Positions 23,568 to 32,813 of a stretch of 64,000 nt of DNA are shown here, one piece after another (position 1 is the first letter of the stretch; each line of letters starts with the position of its first letter). A model generated the notes under the pieces. It saw only the letters and a list, made by a program, of their open reading frames with translations, was not told the origin of the DNA and ran no database searches. The stretch is from Xenophilus arseniciresistens (lineage in GTDB: Bacteria; Pseudomonadota; Gammaproteobacteria; Burkholderiales; Burkholderiaceae_C), in the NCBI RefSeq assembly GCF_028023875.1, contig NZ_JAQIPB010000001.1, positions 310,001-374,000 of the forward strand, written 5' to 3'. The translations under genes were made by a program, and so were the position numbers.

Positions 23568-26500
23568 TCAATGCATGGGATTGGCCGTCGCGGCAAGTTC
23601 ACCCGAATAGGCCGGGTTGGCTGCCGCAAGTCCGGCCATGCCCACCCCGGCCTGCGACGGCGGTTGGCTCACGGCGCCCGGGCTGCTGGCGCCGAATGCG
23701 GCCATCGCCGCGATCAGCGCATTGACGCTGGTATCGGCCGACACCGCAGGCGCGCTCTCGCCGGCTGTTTTCGAAAGCGACCAGGCCAGAGAGGTGTCGC
23801 CCACCAGCTGGCGCTCGCCGTCCGCAGCTTCGAACCAGCTCGTTCCAACCGTCTCGGAGCCGTCGGCATGGCGCACCGCACCTTCGGCGTTGGAGACCAG
23901 CCCGATGCGCGCAACGCCGGCCTGCTCCAGCGTCTGCAGTTCGCCGGCATCGGTCTGGCCGTCCTGGTCCAGGTCGCGCCAGACGCGGAACTCGGTCCAG
24001 CGCGCGTCGTGCGCGTCCAGCACGTCGTCGCCATTGGTATCGAAGACCTCGCGCAGGCCGTCCAGATCGCTCACGGGATCGCTGTCCTCAGACAGCGTGC
24101 TGGGGTCGACCCAACTGGCAAAAGCCAGCTCCCTGGCCTGGTCGATGAAGCCGTCCGGGCCCGCACTGCCATCGGCGGCCAGGTCGATCGCCAGAAAGCC
24201 GTCCTGCGGCCCTGCCCAGGCCGTGGCATCGCCGACGCCATCGCCGCTCCAGTCAAAACGCGGGCCTTCGCCGTCGCCCGTTTCGGGGTTCAGCAACCGC
24301 AGGTCGATCTGCTGGTCGCCGTTCAGATCCAGGATGACCGGCGGCGCGGGAGGCACGTACTCATAGAACATGCCGTTGTCCATTCTCGTGGCCTGGTACA
24401 AGAGCGCGCCATTCGCGCCGTACAGGCCGGAGATGATGCTCCAGTCGAATGCGTCGTTCACGTCGTACGAGGTGCTGCCGACGGTGCCGTCCGCCCAATA
24501 CTGGTCCTCCTGGTACATCGACCCGGAGGCATAGAAGTACTGTTCGGTCCTCCAGGTGCTGGTCTGATAGGTGGTGTTCTTCCAGCTCCCGTTGTCTGCT
24601 TTCTCGTACTCGAAGTACTTGGTGCCCGCTGCGTCGTAGTAGGTCTCGATGCTCGACCAGCTGTAGCTGTTCTGAGGATCAAAGCGCAAGTCGATCCGGC
24701 TTCCGTCGTCCTTGAACTGCTTCTCTGCCGTCTTCTGGCCAGCCGTGTTGTAGGTCTGCTCCACCCGAGTCCATGTTTGTGTGCTGGCAGCGTCGTACAG
24801 CACGTTGGTGGCAATCACGCCGTTGGTGTAGCTCGCCTCCGAGGTCTTGCGGTTGGCCGAGTCGTAGACCACCGACTTGGTCTGCTTGCCGGTGGCCGCG
24901 TCGAAGCCGATCTCGACCCTCGTCGCGTCGTCCATGTACTGCTTCTCGGCGGTCAACTTGCCAGCCGAGTTGTAGGTCTGCTCCACGCGGGTCCAGCTTT
25001 CTTTGCTGGCCGCGTCGTACAGCACGTTGGTGGCAAGCACGCCGTTGGTGTAGCTCGCCTCCGAGGTCTTGCGATTGACGGAGTCGTAACCCACTGACTT
25101 GGTCGCATTTCCCGTCGCGGCATCGAAGCTCACGTCAATCCGCGTGCCATCGTCCATGTATTGCTTCTCGGCCGTCTTCTGGCCAGCCGTGTTGAAGCTC
25201 TGCTCGACACGGGTCCAGGCCTGCTTGTTTGCCGGGTCGTACAGCACGGCGCTGGTGGCCAGTCCGTCCTTGCTGAGATTCAGCACGCCGCTGACCGCGG
25301 TGCCTACGAAGGTGGTCAGCGTTGCCGTCTTGTTGCTGTTGAGAAGGTACTCCTCAGTCTTGACGCCTGCGCCGTCCCACACGATGCGATGCGTGACCTC
25401 GCCCGAGCTCACGTTCTCGGCACTCGAACTCTTGAGTGTGCCGTCGGCGTTGTAGTCCTTGGTGCTGCGAACCACCGTGCCGTCGATGAAGGTCTTGGTC
25501 TCTTCCCAATGGTCGGTGCGGCCGTTGTTGTCGCTGTCCTTGCTCAGGACCCGGGTGAGCCCGTCCTGGCTGGTCGTGAGCGTGCCCTGGGCGGTCACGC
25601 CGCCGCTGGCATTGGTTTCGAGGTAGGACGTGAGCATGGAGCCATCGATGCGCACTTGCGAGGTGGCCGTGGTTTCCATGCGGCCGTCGCCGTCGTAGTC
25701 CGAGCGTTCGACCATGCTCAGGCCATTGCTGCTGACGGAAGTGATGACCTTGGCCGCGAGGGCCTGCTTCCAGTAGACCTGGCCGGCGACGAGGTTCCCG
25801 GCCTTCTGGGCCTCTGCATTGCGCGTCGTGGTCGTCAGGGCCGCGCCGGTGGCGTCGCTCACGGTGGTGGACAGTTCGTCGAACACGCCGTCGCCGTTCG
25901 TGTCGATGGAATGCGTCTGCGTCCGGCCGTCGGCACTGGTTGAGTTCGACGCCACCCTCACGCGCACGTCGGCGGCACCTGCAACCAGCTTGTAGTCGGT
26001 GGCCAAGCTGGCCTGGCTGCCGTCGGCGTTGATGCTGGTGGCAATCACGCGCTTCTTGTCGATGCTGCCATCCAGGCCCCGGTCCCATTCAACCAGGGAC
26101 GAGAGGCCGTCGGCGCTCGTGGTGGTGATGACCTTGTCCTTGGTGTTGTTCGCGGTGAGGACCGTCTGGGTCGAGCCATCGACAAAGACCGTGTGCTGCT
26201 CGGTCTGATCGGCCGTGCCATTGCCGTCGATGTCGCGGCTGATGGTCTGCTCGCTACCATCGGCATGGGTGGTCGTGACCTGCTTCTGAACCACGCCGTT
26301 GCTGGTGTTCGTGAAGACCTCGGTCACGACCGTCGAGCCATCGGCCAGCCCGGCCGTGGCGTGGGTGTGCGTCTTGCTGTCGAAGCCGGCTTCCTTGTGC
26401 TGGGTTGTGACCGTTTTCCCATCGTTGCTGGTGTGGGTGGTCTGCTCGAAGATCGTGCTGGCGCCGACCGAAGCCACCACGGTCTGCACCGTGCCCTGGT

Positions 26501-29500
26501 CGGTGACGGCCAGCGAGTCGGTCAGGGTCTGGTCGATGCTGCCGTTGCCATCGGTGTCCCATTGCCGCGTCGTCGACTGACCATCGGCATCGGTGGAACT
26601 CAGGTAGCGCGAAGTCACGGTCGAGCCGACGGCGTTCTCGATGATCTCCGTCTTGGCATCTGCATACCCGGCCTGCGCGCCGAAGGCGGTAGAGCGCGTC
26701 TGGGTCTGGTCGGTCGTGCCGTCGGCGTCGAGGTCGTAGCTGACGGTGACGGTCTTGGCGTCAGCCGAGTGGTGCTCGACCGTGCGCTCCAGGGCCTGGT
26801 CCGTGCCGCTGTAGCGCGTAGTGGTGGTGGTCATCGACCCGTCGGCGCCCAGCAGCGTCGTTGCGGTGACGCGGTGGTCCACCGCTCCGTCGCCATTGGT
26901 GTCGTAGTCGATGCGCGCGTCCAACTCGTTCGCGCTTTCAACAACCACCTTGCGGGCGGCCGCCTTCACGCCGTCGGCAGCCAGCTCGGTCGCGGTCGTC
27001 GTGAGGCTGCCGTCGGCATTGCGCACGCGCGTCAACTGCTGGTCCAGCACGCCATCGCCGTCGATGTCTGCGCTCACGCTCATGGTCTTGGCATCGGCGC
27101 TCACGGTGGTGGTCGTCTTGCTGCGCAGCGCGCCCGACCCCTGGGTGTAGCTCACCGTGGTGCTCGCCCCTCCATCGGCAGCCAAGGTCGTGACTTCCTG
27201 CTTCGTGCCAGCCACCTTGCCTTCGCCGACCGTCCAGGTGGTGGTCTTCCTGAGCTGGTCGGCGCTGGTGACTACGACGGTCTTCTCGGTCAGCACGCCC
27301 TGCGCGTTGAACTCGCTCCAGCTCTGCGTGACGGAGCCGTCCGCCGCTTCGACGGTGCGTTGTTCGCTCGTGCGATCGGTGCTGCCGTTGCCATCGCTGT
27401 CGGTGGCAACGGTGAGGGTGAGGCCGTCGGCGCTGAGCTTGCTGACCGAGCTCGATGCCGCGCGGCTTGCATCCTGGCCGTTGGCGAAGGTGCTCGTCGC
27501 CGTGCTGACCGAGTCGTCGGCGCCCACGGTCGTGACAACGCGCGCGTCCTCGCGGCCGTCGCCGTTGGCATCCTCGCTCACCGTGGTCAAACGCTTGTCG
27601 GCGCTGGTGGTGGTGACGGACCCGGAAACCTTGGCACCAGCGCCGTTCACCACGGTCAGGGTGTCCTCGACCGCGCCATCGGCATGCACGGCCTGATGGG
27701 TGGCCGTGCGATCAACGTCGCCATCTCCATCGAGGTCCGTCTGGCTTGTGCTGACAAGGCCATTGGCGCTGACGGTGGTGCTGGTCTTGTTGACCAGCAC
27801 GGCATGGGTTCCTGCGAAGCTGGCGGTGGTGGTGGTCACCGAGCCATCGGCCTGGTAGGTGCTCTCCTCGACCGTTCGACTTGCGAGCCAGCCGCGGTCG
27901 TACAGGTCGGTGGTGTGGTGCAGGCCGTTGGCGCTGGTGGTGGTTTGCGCCAGCAACTGAGCCTTGCCGGAGCCGGCCTGGCGGCTCAGTTGCGAAGTCC
28001 GTGAACCGTCCAGACCCAGGGTGGTCTTGTCGGTGGTCACCTCGTCGATGACGCCATCGCCGTCCAGATCCAGACGCGTGATGGTGGTCAGCCCATCGGC
28101 GCTGACTTCGGTGGTCGTGCGCTCGACCACGGTGCCGTCTTGCGCCATCCAGGCGACGGAGGTCGAGTTGCTGCCGTCGGCCAGCACAGCGGTGTGCTCA
28201 ACGCGGTCGGCCGCGCCATCGCCGTTCTCGTCCACGGTGGTGTGCGTGCTTCCGTTCGCGCCCTCGGTCTGCACGGACTTGGCCAGCAAGCTGCCGTTGG
28301 CGGCCTGGGTCTGCACCGTGAGCGTGCTGCTGCCATCGGCGCCCAGGGTGGTTTCGGTGGTCGTGGTGCGGTCGGCCACACCGTCGCCCGTCAGGTCGAT
28401 CTGCTCGGTGAGTTTCAGGCCGTTGCCCGAGATGGTCTTGACGGTCGTTCCCACCTCCAGGCTGCCGTCGGCGTTGGTGGGAGTGCGCGTTTCAGTGCGG
28501 CTGCCATCGGCATGCAGCTGCGTGACGGTGGTCACGGTCTGCTCGTACTGAAGGTCGCCGTTGTGGTCTTCACGCACCCTGCTTTGTAGGCCATCGGCCG
28601 AAACGGCCGTTTCGCGTATGAAGAGCAAGGTGACATCGGCCGCGAAGGACGCCTCGGTCTTCGTCATGCCGCCAGTGTCGTCCAGCTCCACCAACTGCCC
28701 GTTCTCGAACACTGGATCGCCATCGCTGTTGATGCTTGTGTGCACTTCCTTGCCATTGGCGCTGGTGGAGATGTAGGTTTTGGACAGCAGCAGCCCTGTG
28801 CTCGTGCGCTCTTCGATCGTCCGCAAGCTCCCCCCGTCAGCATTCAGGCGCTTGACGTCGGTGAGGACGCGGTCCACGCTGCCATCGCCGTCGAGATCGC
28901 TTTGCACCGTCAGGCTCAAGCCATTGGCACTTGTCGTCTCCACGCGGCTGTGCCGCGTGACGCCGGTGGCGCTGCTGTCGGTCGTCGTCACGCTGGAGGA
29001 ACCGTCGGCATGAAGAACCCGAACCTGGGTCTGCCGGCTTTCGGCCAGGCCGTCGCCATCGGCATCTTCGCTCAGCGTGCTGACCAGCCCGTTGGCGCTG
29101 ACCGTGCTCACGGTGGTGGAGGTGGTCGTGGCGCCGCGCCGGGTCGAGGTGGTGGTGGTGCGGCTGCCATCGGCATGGATGACGGTCTGCTCATGCGTGG
29201 CTTCATCGACCAAGCCGTCGCCATTGAGGTCGAGCTCGGTGCTTTGCGTCAGGCCGTCAGCACTCACGCGGGTCGTTTCGCGTTGCCAGACCTTGCCATT
29301 GGCCGCCAGGTGCGTCAGCGTCTTCGTGCTGCTGCCGTCGGCGTGCTCGACAACGACGCCCTGGCGATCTGCCGCGCCGTCACCATCGGCGTCTTCAACG
29401 GTGGTGGTGGTCTTGCGGTCCGCACTCACGGTGATGACCTGCTGGTCCAGCCTCACGCCCGATGCGCTGGTGGTGGTGACGGTCTGCGTTTGCGCGCCGT

Positions 29501-32500
29501 TGCTGTCCAGCACGGTGATGTCCGTGCCGATGCGGTCGGCGCTGCCGTCGCCGTCCACATCGGTCCTGACCGTTTTGCTCAGGCCGTCCTTCGACACGGT
29601 GGTGCTGATCGAGCCCAGCAGCTTCCCGGTCTCTGCGCCACCTGAGCTGTACTGCTTGACGGTCTGGGTGCGGCTGCCATCGGTGTCCAGAACCGTCGTG
29701 TCCGTCGTGACGGCATCGATGGTGCCATCACCGCTCAGGTCCTCGCGCACCGTCTGGGTCAGGCCGTCCGCAGAAGTGCTGGACGAGGTCAAGCCCACGC
29801 TGGAGCCATTCGGATTGAAGTTCGACACGGTGACAAGGCTGGTGCCATCGGCGGCGACCTGCGTGTCCGTGATCTGATCGTCCGCGCCATCGCCATCGAA
29901 GTCCTCGCGCACCAGGGTCCTGGATCGGTCGGCGTTGATGCTCGTGACCTGCGAAGACAGCAGCGCGCCGCTGGCGCTGCGCTGCTGCACCGTCTGTGTG
30001 CTCGATCCATCGGCCGCCACCACCGTGACGTTGGAAGTCTGGCGGTCCGCGACGCCATCACTGTTGAGATCTTCGGCCAGCGTGTGGCTCAGGCCGTCGC
30101 CGCTGGTCGTGGCCACGGTCTTGCTGCGCAGGGTGCCATCGCCGTTGTAGGACGTGACGGTGTTGACCACCGAGCCATCGGCCACGGTGCCGGTGACCGA
30201 GACTTCGCGCTCGTCGATCTGGCCGTTGCCGGTGCGGTCGTGCTCAATGGTTTGGGTGCGGCCGTCGGCGCTGGTGATGGTGACGGTCCTGCCGATCAGG
30301 CTGCCATCGGCGCTTCTTCGCTCGATGGTCAGGGTGCGACTGGCGTCGGCTGCCACCACGGTCACCTCGCTGGTCTGCAGGTTGAAGCTGCCGCTGCCGG
30401 TTTCGTCAAGACGGATGGTCTTGCGCAGGCCGTCTGCGCTCGAGGTGGTCTCGGTCTGTTGCAGAACCGCACCGTTGGCGGCAAGCTTCTTGAACGTCGT
30501 CGAGGTGGAACCGTCGGCGTTCGTGACAAAGACCTGGCTCTGGTCGTCGCGGCCATCGCCGTCCTGGTCGATCAGCGTCGTGACCACGCGCAGGTCCGCG
30601 CTGGTCAGGGTGGTGGTCTTGCCGCGCAGGGCGCCGCTGGCATGGAAGTCGGCCACCACGCGCCTGCGGGTGCCGTCGGCCAGCACGCTCGAGTCCACGG
30701 TCTGCGAGCGGTCGAAGCTGCCGTTGCCGTCGTCATCGAACCGGGTCTGCCGGTGCGCGCCATCTGCGCTGGTTTCGATCTGGTGGTGAAAGGCCAGGCT
30801 GCCGTCCTTGTGATAGCCGCGCACGTCTTCGCTGGTGGAGCCATCGCCCAGCACCAGCTTGCTGCGCTTGACGGTGTAGCCGCTTGCGTCCATGGCCAGC
30901 GTGGCGTCACCGACCAGGCCCTTGCTGCCGTCAGCCTTGGTGTAGGAGGCCGTGCCCGTGATGGCCGACCCGTCCTCGAAGCTCTGCCCGCTGCCGGTAG
31001 GCGTCAGGTCAATCGACTTGATGCCCAGCGAATCCAGTGACACCAGTTCGTCTCCGACCGCCACCTTGAAGTCGGCCCAGCGCGCATCGCCGGCGTCGAG
31101 TTGGCCATTGCCATTGCTGTCGAAGACTTTCTTGAGGGCGCGCAGGTCGCTGGTCTCGCTCTTGTCCCATTCGGTAAAGACGATCTCGCTGGAGCGGCTG
31201 ATCTTGCCGTTGGCATCGGCGTCGAAAACCAGCACGCCGTTGCCTTCGCCGGCCCACGCCGCACGGTGCTCCTGACCGTCGCCCTTGAGGTCCACGAAGT
31301 GCGAGGATGAGCCCAGGCTCTCGACGCTCAGGCCGTTGCCTGCCAGGTCCAGCAGCACGGGCTGGCTGCCGATGCCCTTGCCGCCCATGCCGCGGTCGGC
31401 GCTGGCGTAGCCGCCGCTAGAGTAGCCGCCGCTGGAGGAGGAGCCGCCTTTGCTGGAGCTGGAGCCCTTGCCTGAGGAAGAGCTGCTGCTTGAGCCCGAC
31501 TTCGCACCGCCCTCGGTGCCGGCCACGCCGCCAGAGCTGCTCCAGCCGCCACCGCCGCCCGAGTAGCTGCCTGACGAAGACTTGCCGCCACTGCCCGACT
31601 TCGCGCCGCCCTCGGTGCCGGCCACGCCGCCAGAGCTGCTCCAGCCGCCACCGCCGCCCGAGTAGCTGCCTGACGAAGACTTGCCGCCACTGCCCGACTT
31701 CGCGCCGCCCTCCGTACCGGCCACGCCGCCCGAACTGGTCCAGCCGCCACCGCCGCCCGAGTAGCTGCCTGACGAAGACTTGCCGCCACTGCCCGACTTC
31801 GCGCCGCCCTCGGTGCCCATCACACCGCCCGAACTGCTCCAGCCCTTGGATGCGGACGACGCCTGCGCGGCCTGTGCCGCGGCGGCCGCCATCGCGGCCT
31901 CGCTCTTGTAGCCCCCGTAGCCCACGGCACCGATATTGGTCACCGCCGCTGCCGCGCCGCCCGGCGAAGGCCTGTTGGCAGCGTTGGTCTCCGAGGGCGT
32001 GTCAAAGCCGCTCCAGTCCGGTAGCGCGCCGGCCGCCTTCGCTGCCAGCGCCGAGCCGGTGTAGGCGAACTGCGGATTGGCGTAGGGGGCCCCTTGCGAA
32101 GCGTAGGGGCTGTTGTTGGGGTTGGCCATTGCCTGGCCGAAGGCCGCGCCTGCATAGGGCGCAGCCGCCCCCGGAGAGGGGCGATTGGCAGCATTGGTCT
32201 CGGAGGGCGTGTCGAAGCCGCTGTAGTCGGGCAAGGCCCCAGCGGCCTTTGCGGCGAGCGCAGGGCCTGTGTAGGCGTACTGCGGGTTCGCTTTTTGCGT
32301 CACCGTGGGCGGGGCGCCGACGGAGTAGGTGATGTGCGTATTGGTGGGGTAGTTGCCGGGCTGCGCCATTGCCTTCGCAAAGGCGGCCCCCGGGGTATAG
32401 GTGCCGACGGACTTGTTGATCTTGTTGTCGTCAAAAAGATCCTTGGCGAAGGTCACGGCCTGCGTCAGCGCAAGCTTGGCATTGAAGGCCGCCAGCAGGC

Positions 32501-32813
32501 CGCGGCCGTAGGTCTCGTCGCTGAGCTTGTCCAGGAAGGTCTTGTTCGCAGGATCGACGTTGTAGACCCCATCCTTCAGGTAGCTCTTCATGTTGTCGAC
32601 CAGCTTGCGGTCTGCGTCTATCGTGTCGTAGACGCTCTTTGCCTTGCCATAGGCATAGTCATGGCTGAAGCCCATCAGGTCCTGCTTGTCAGCGGGCGCC
32701 ACGTTGAACTTGCCGCCCCAGGCGCCGCCGGTCCAGCCGGGGCCCAGGTAATTACCGTGGGCAATTGCGCCGGCAGCGCGCCAGCCGCCTTGCGATGAAT
32801 CTTCAGTTGGCAT
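23568..32813 (-). CDS. Giant type I-secreted calcium-repeat protein with N-terminal parvovirus-type phospholipase A2-like domain
   Basis: 3081 residues, no signal peptide. Residues 20-75 carry NYLGPGW, then PADKQDLMGFSHDYAY and DTIDADRKLVDNM. These match, in order, the calcium loop (YLGPG), catalytic His-Asp (H51-D52) with Tyr, and the downstream acidic helix of viral PLA2. Residues about 180-290 hold two copies of a segment ending SGFDTPSETNAANRPSPG. Residues about 305-470 are Gly/Ser repeats. About 483-650 is a calcium-type module (PVLLDLAGNG, LVFDADANGK, FDSNGNGQLD). About 650-2490 is an array of roughly 33 units of 56 residues built on ADGS and DxDGDGxxD motifs. About 2500-2810 has YD-like repeats. 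About 2825-3010 is a second calcium module (ILDLNGDQQIDL, DTNGDDVLDAHDARW). The downstream exporter and adaptor imply type I export. AGGGA lies about 9 bp before the ATG. PLA2 activity is inference. Confidence 0.9.
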   Translation of the reverse strand: MPTEDSSQGGWRAAGAIAHGNYLGPGWTGGAWGGKFNVAPADKQDLMGFSHDYAYGKAKSVYDTIDADRKLVDNMKSYLKDGVYNVDPANKTFLDKLSDETYGRGLLAAFNAKLALTQAVTFAKDLFDDNKINKSVGTYTPGAAFAKAMAQPGNYPTNTHITYSVGAPPTVTQKANPQYAYTGPALAAKAAGALPDYSGFDTPSETNAANRPSPGAAAPYAGAAFGQAMANPNNSPYASQGAPYANPQFAYTGSALAAKAAGALPDWSGFDTPSETNAANRPSPGGAAAAVTNIGAVGYGGYKSEAAMAAAAAQAAQASSASKGWSSSGGVMGTEGGAKSGSGGKSSSGSYSGGGGGWTSSGGVAGTEGGAKSGSGGKSSSGSYSGGGGGWSSSGGVAGTEGGAKSGSGGKSSSGSYSGGGGGWSSSGGVAGTEGGAKSGSSSSSSSGKGSSSSKGGSSSSGGYSSGGYASADRGMGGKGIGSQPVLLDLAGNGLSVESLGSSSHFVDLKGDGQEHRAAWAGEGNGVLVFDADANGKISRSSEIVFTEWDKSETSDLRALKKVFDSNGNGQLDAGDARWADFKVAVGDELVSLDSLGIKSIDLTPTGSGQSFEDGSAITGTASYTKADGSKGLVGDATLAMDASGYTVKRSKLVLGDGSTSEDVRGYHKDGSLAFHHQIETSADGAHRQTRFDDDGNGSFDRSQTVDSSVLADGTRRRVVADFHASGALRGKTTTLTSADLRVVTTLIDQDGDGRDDQSQVFVTNADGSTSTTFKKLAANGAVLQQTETTSSADGLRKTIRLDETGSGSFNLQTSEVTVVAADASRTLTIERRSADGSLIGRTVTITSADGRTQTIEHDRTGNGQIDEREVSVTGTVADGSVVNTVTSYNGDGTLRSKTVATTSGDGLSHTLAEDLNSDGVADRQTSNVTVVAADGSSTQTVQQRSASGALLSSQVTSINADRSRTLVREDFDGDGADDQITDTQVAADGTSLVTVSNFNPNGSSVGLTSSSTSADGLTQTVREDLSGDGTIDAVTTDTTVLDTDGSRTQTVKQYSSGGAETGKLLGSISTTVSKDGLSKTVRTDVDGDGSADRIGTDITVLDSNGAQTQTVTTTSASGVRLDQQVITVSADRKTTTTVEDADGDGAADRQGVVVEHADGSSTKTLTHLAANGKVWQRETTRVSADGLTQSTELDLNGDGLVDEATHEQTVIHADGSRTTTTSTRRGATTTSTTVSTVSANGLVSTLSEDADGDGLAESRQTQVRVLHADGSSSVTTTDSSATGVTRHSRVETTSANGLSLTVQSDLDGDGSVDRVLTDVKRLNADGGSLRTIEERTSTGLLLSKTYISTSANGKEVHTSINSDGDPVFENGQLVELDDTGGMTKTEASFAADVTLLFIRETAVSADGLQSRVREDHNGDLQYEQTVTTVTQLHADGSRTETRTPTNADGSLEVGTTVKTISGNGLKLTEQIDLTGDGVADRTTTTETTLGADGSSTLTVQTQAANGSLLAKSVQTEGANGSTHTTVDENGDGAADRVEHTAVLADGSNSTSVAWMAQDGTVVERTTTEVSADGLTTITRLDLDGDGVIDEVTTDKTTLGLDGSRTSQLSRQAGSGKAQLLAQTTTSANGLHHTTDLYDRGWLASRTVEESTYQADGSVTTTTASFAGTHAVLVNKTSTTVSANGLVSTSQTDLDGDGDVDRTATHQAVHADGAVEDTLTVVNGAGAKVSGSVTTTSADKRLTTVSEDANGDGREDARVVTTVGADDSVSTATSTFANGQDASRAASSSVSKLSADGLTLTVATDSDGNGSTDRTSEQRTVEAADGSVTQSWSEFNAQGVLTEKTVVVTSADQLRKTTTWTVGEGKVAGTKQEVTTLAADGGASTTVSYTQGSGALRSKTTTTVSADAKTMSVSADIDGDGVLDQQLTRVRNADGSLTTTATELAADGVKAAARKVVVESANELDARIDYDTNGDGAVDHRVTATTLLGADGSMTTTTTRYSGTDQALERTVEHHSADAKTVTVSYDLDADGTTDQTQTRSTAFGAQAGYADAKTEIIENAVGSTVTSRYLSSTDADGQSTTRQWDTDGNGSIDQTLTDSLAVTDQGTVQTVVASVGASTIFEQTTHTSNDGKTVTTQHKEAGFDSKTHTHATAGLADGSTVVTEVFTNTSNGVVQKQVTTTHADGSEQTISRDIDGNGTADQTEQHTVFVDGSTQTVLTANNTKDKVITTTSADGLSSLVEWDRGLDGSIDKKRVIATSINADGSQASLATDYKLVAGAADVRVRVASNSTSADGRTQTHSIDTNGDGVFDELSTTVSDATGAALTTTTRNAEAQKAGNLVAGQVYWKQALAAKVITSVSSNGLSMVERSDYDGDGRMETTATSQVRIDGSMLTSYLETNASGGVTAQGTLTTSQDGLTRVLSKDSDNNGRTDHWEETKTFIDGTVVRSTKDYNADGTLKSSSAENVSSGEVTHRIVWDGAGVKTEEYLLNSNKTATLTTFVGTAVSGVLNLSKDGLATSAVLYDPANKQAWTRVEQSFNTAGQKTAEKQYMDDGTRIDVSFDAATGNATKSVGYDSVNRKTSEASYTNGVLATNVLYDAASKESWTRVEQTYNSAGKLTAEKQYMDDATRVEIGFDAATGKQTKSVVYDSANRKTSEASYTNGVIATNVLYDAASTQTWTRVEQTYNTAGQKTAEKQFKDDGSRIDLRFDPQNSYSWSSIETYYDAAGTKYFEYEKADNGSWKNTTYQTSTWRTEQYFYASGSMYQEDQYWADGTVGSTSYDVNDAFDWSIISGLYGANGALLYQATRMDNGMFYEYVPPAPPVILDLNGDQQIDLRLLNPETGDGEGPRFDWSGDGVGDATAWAGPQDGFLAIDLAADGSAGPDGFIDQARELAFASWVDPSTLSEDSDPVSDLDGLREVFDTNGDDVLDAHDARWTEFRVWRDLDQDGQTDAGELQTLEQAGVARIGLVSNAEGAVRHADGSETVGTSWFEAADGERQLVGDTSLAWSLSKTAGESAPAVSADTSVNALIAAMAAFGASSPGAVSQPPSQAGVGMAGLAAANPAYSGELAATANPMH
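24400..25330 (-). repeat. YD-like tandem repeats within the T1SS substrate
   Basis: Near-identical units of about 74 residues (222 bp) recur here, with TSEASYTNGV, then NVLYDAAS, WTRVEQTYN, GLTAEKQYMDD-type and DAATGK segments. About three clear copies are followed by more diverged ones. They differ in composition from the DxDGDG array that precedes them and resemble YD/RHS-style beta repeats. Strong DNA identity between copies suggests recent duplication or gene conversion. Confidence 0.75.
25330..30860 (-). repeat. Array of about 33 calcium-type 56-residue repeats within the T1SS substrate
   Basis: The 168-bp unit encodes SADGLxxT, then a DxDGDGxxD loop, VxxADGS and a Thr-rich strand ending in a turn (xxNGxxL). 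The DxDGDGxxD loops resemble thrombospondin-type-3/EF-hand calcium sites. Units are diverged in DNA but constant in length, which suggests a rigid rod that folds on meeting extracellular calcium. The count is estimated from unit length and may be off by two or three. Confidence 0.8.
31501..31896 (-). repeat. 99-bp tandem repeat encoding Gly/Ser-rich linker
   Basis: Copies begin at 31501, 31600, 31699 and 31798 with few differences and encode 33-residue units (GTEGGAKSGSGGKSSSG then SYSGGGGGW). The array connects the N-terminal PLA2-like region to the first calcium module. Because 99 is a multiple of three, slippage would change linker length without frameshift. Confidence 0.85.

Noticed and set aside
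23454-31310. Several long plus-strand open frames opposite the giant T1SS gene
   Set aside because: They are low-complexity shadows of the DxDGDG repeats (Val/Gly/Ala/Arg-rich), have no start context and break at repeat boundaries.
31501-31896. A CRISPR-like array from regularly spaced repeats
   Set aside because: Units are head-to-tail 99-bp copies without spacers and are in-frame coding sequence.
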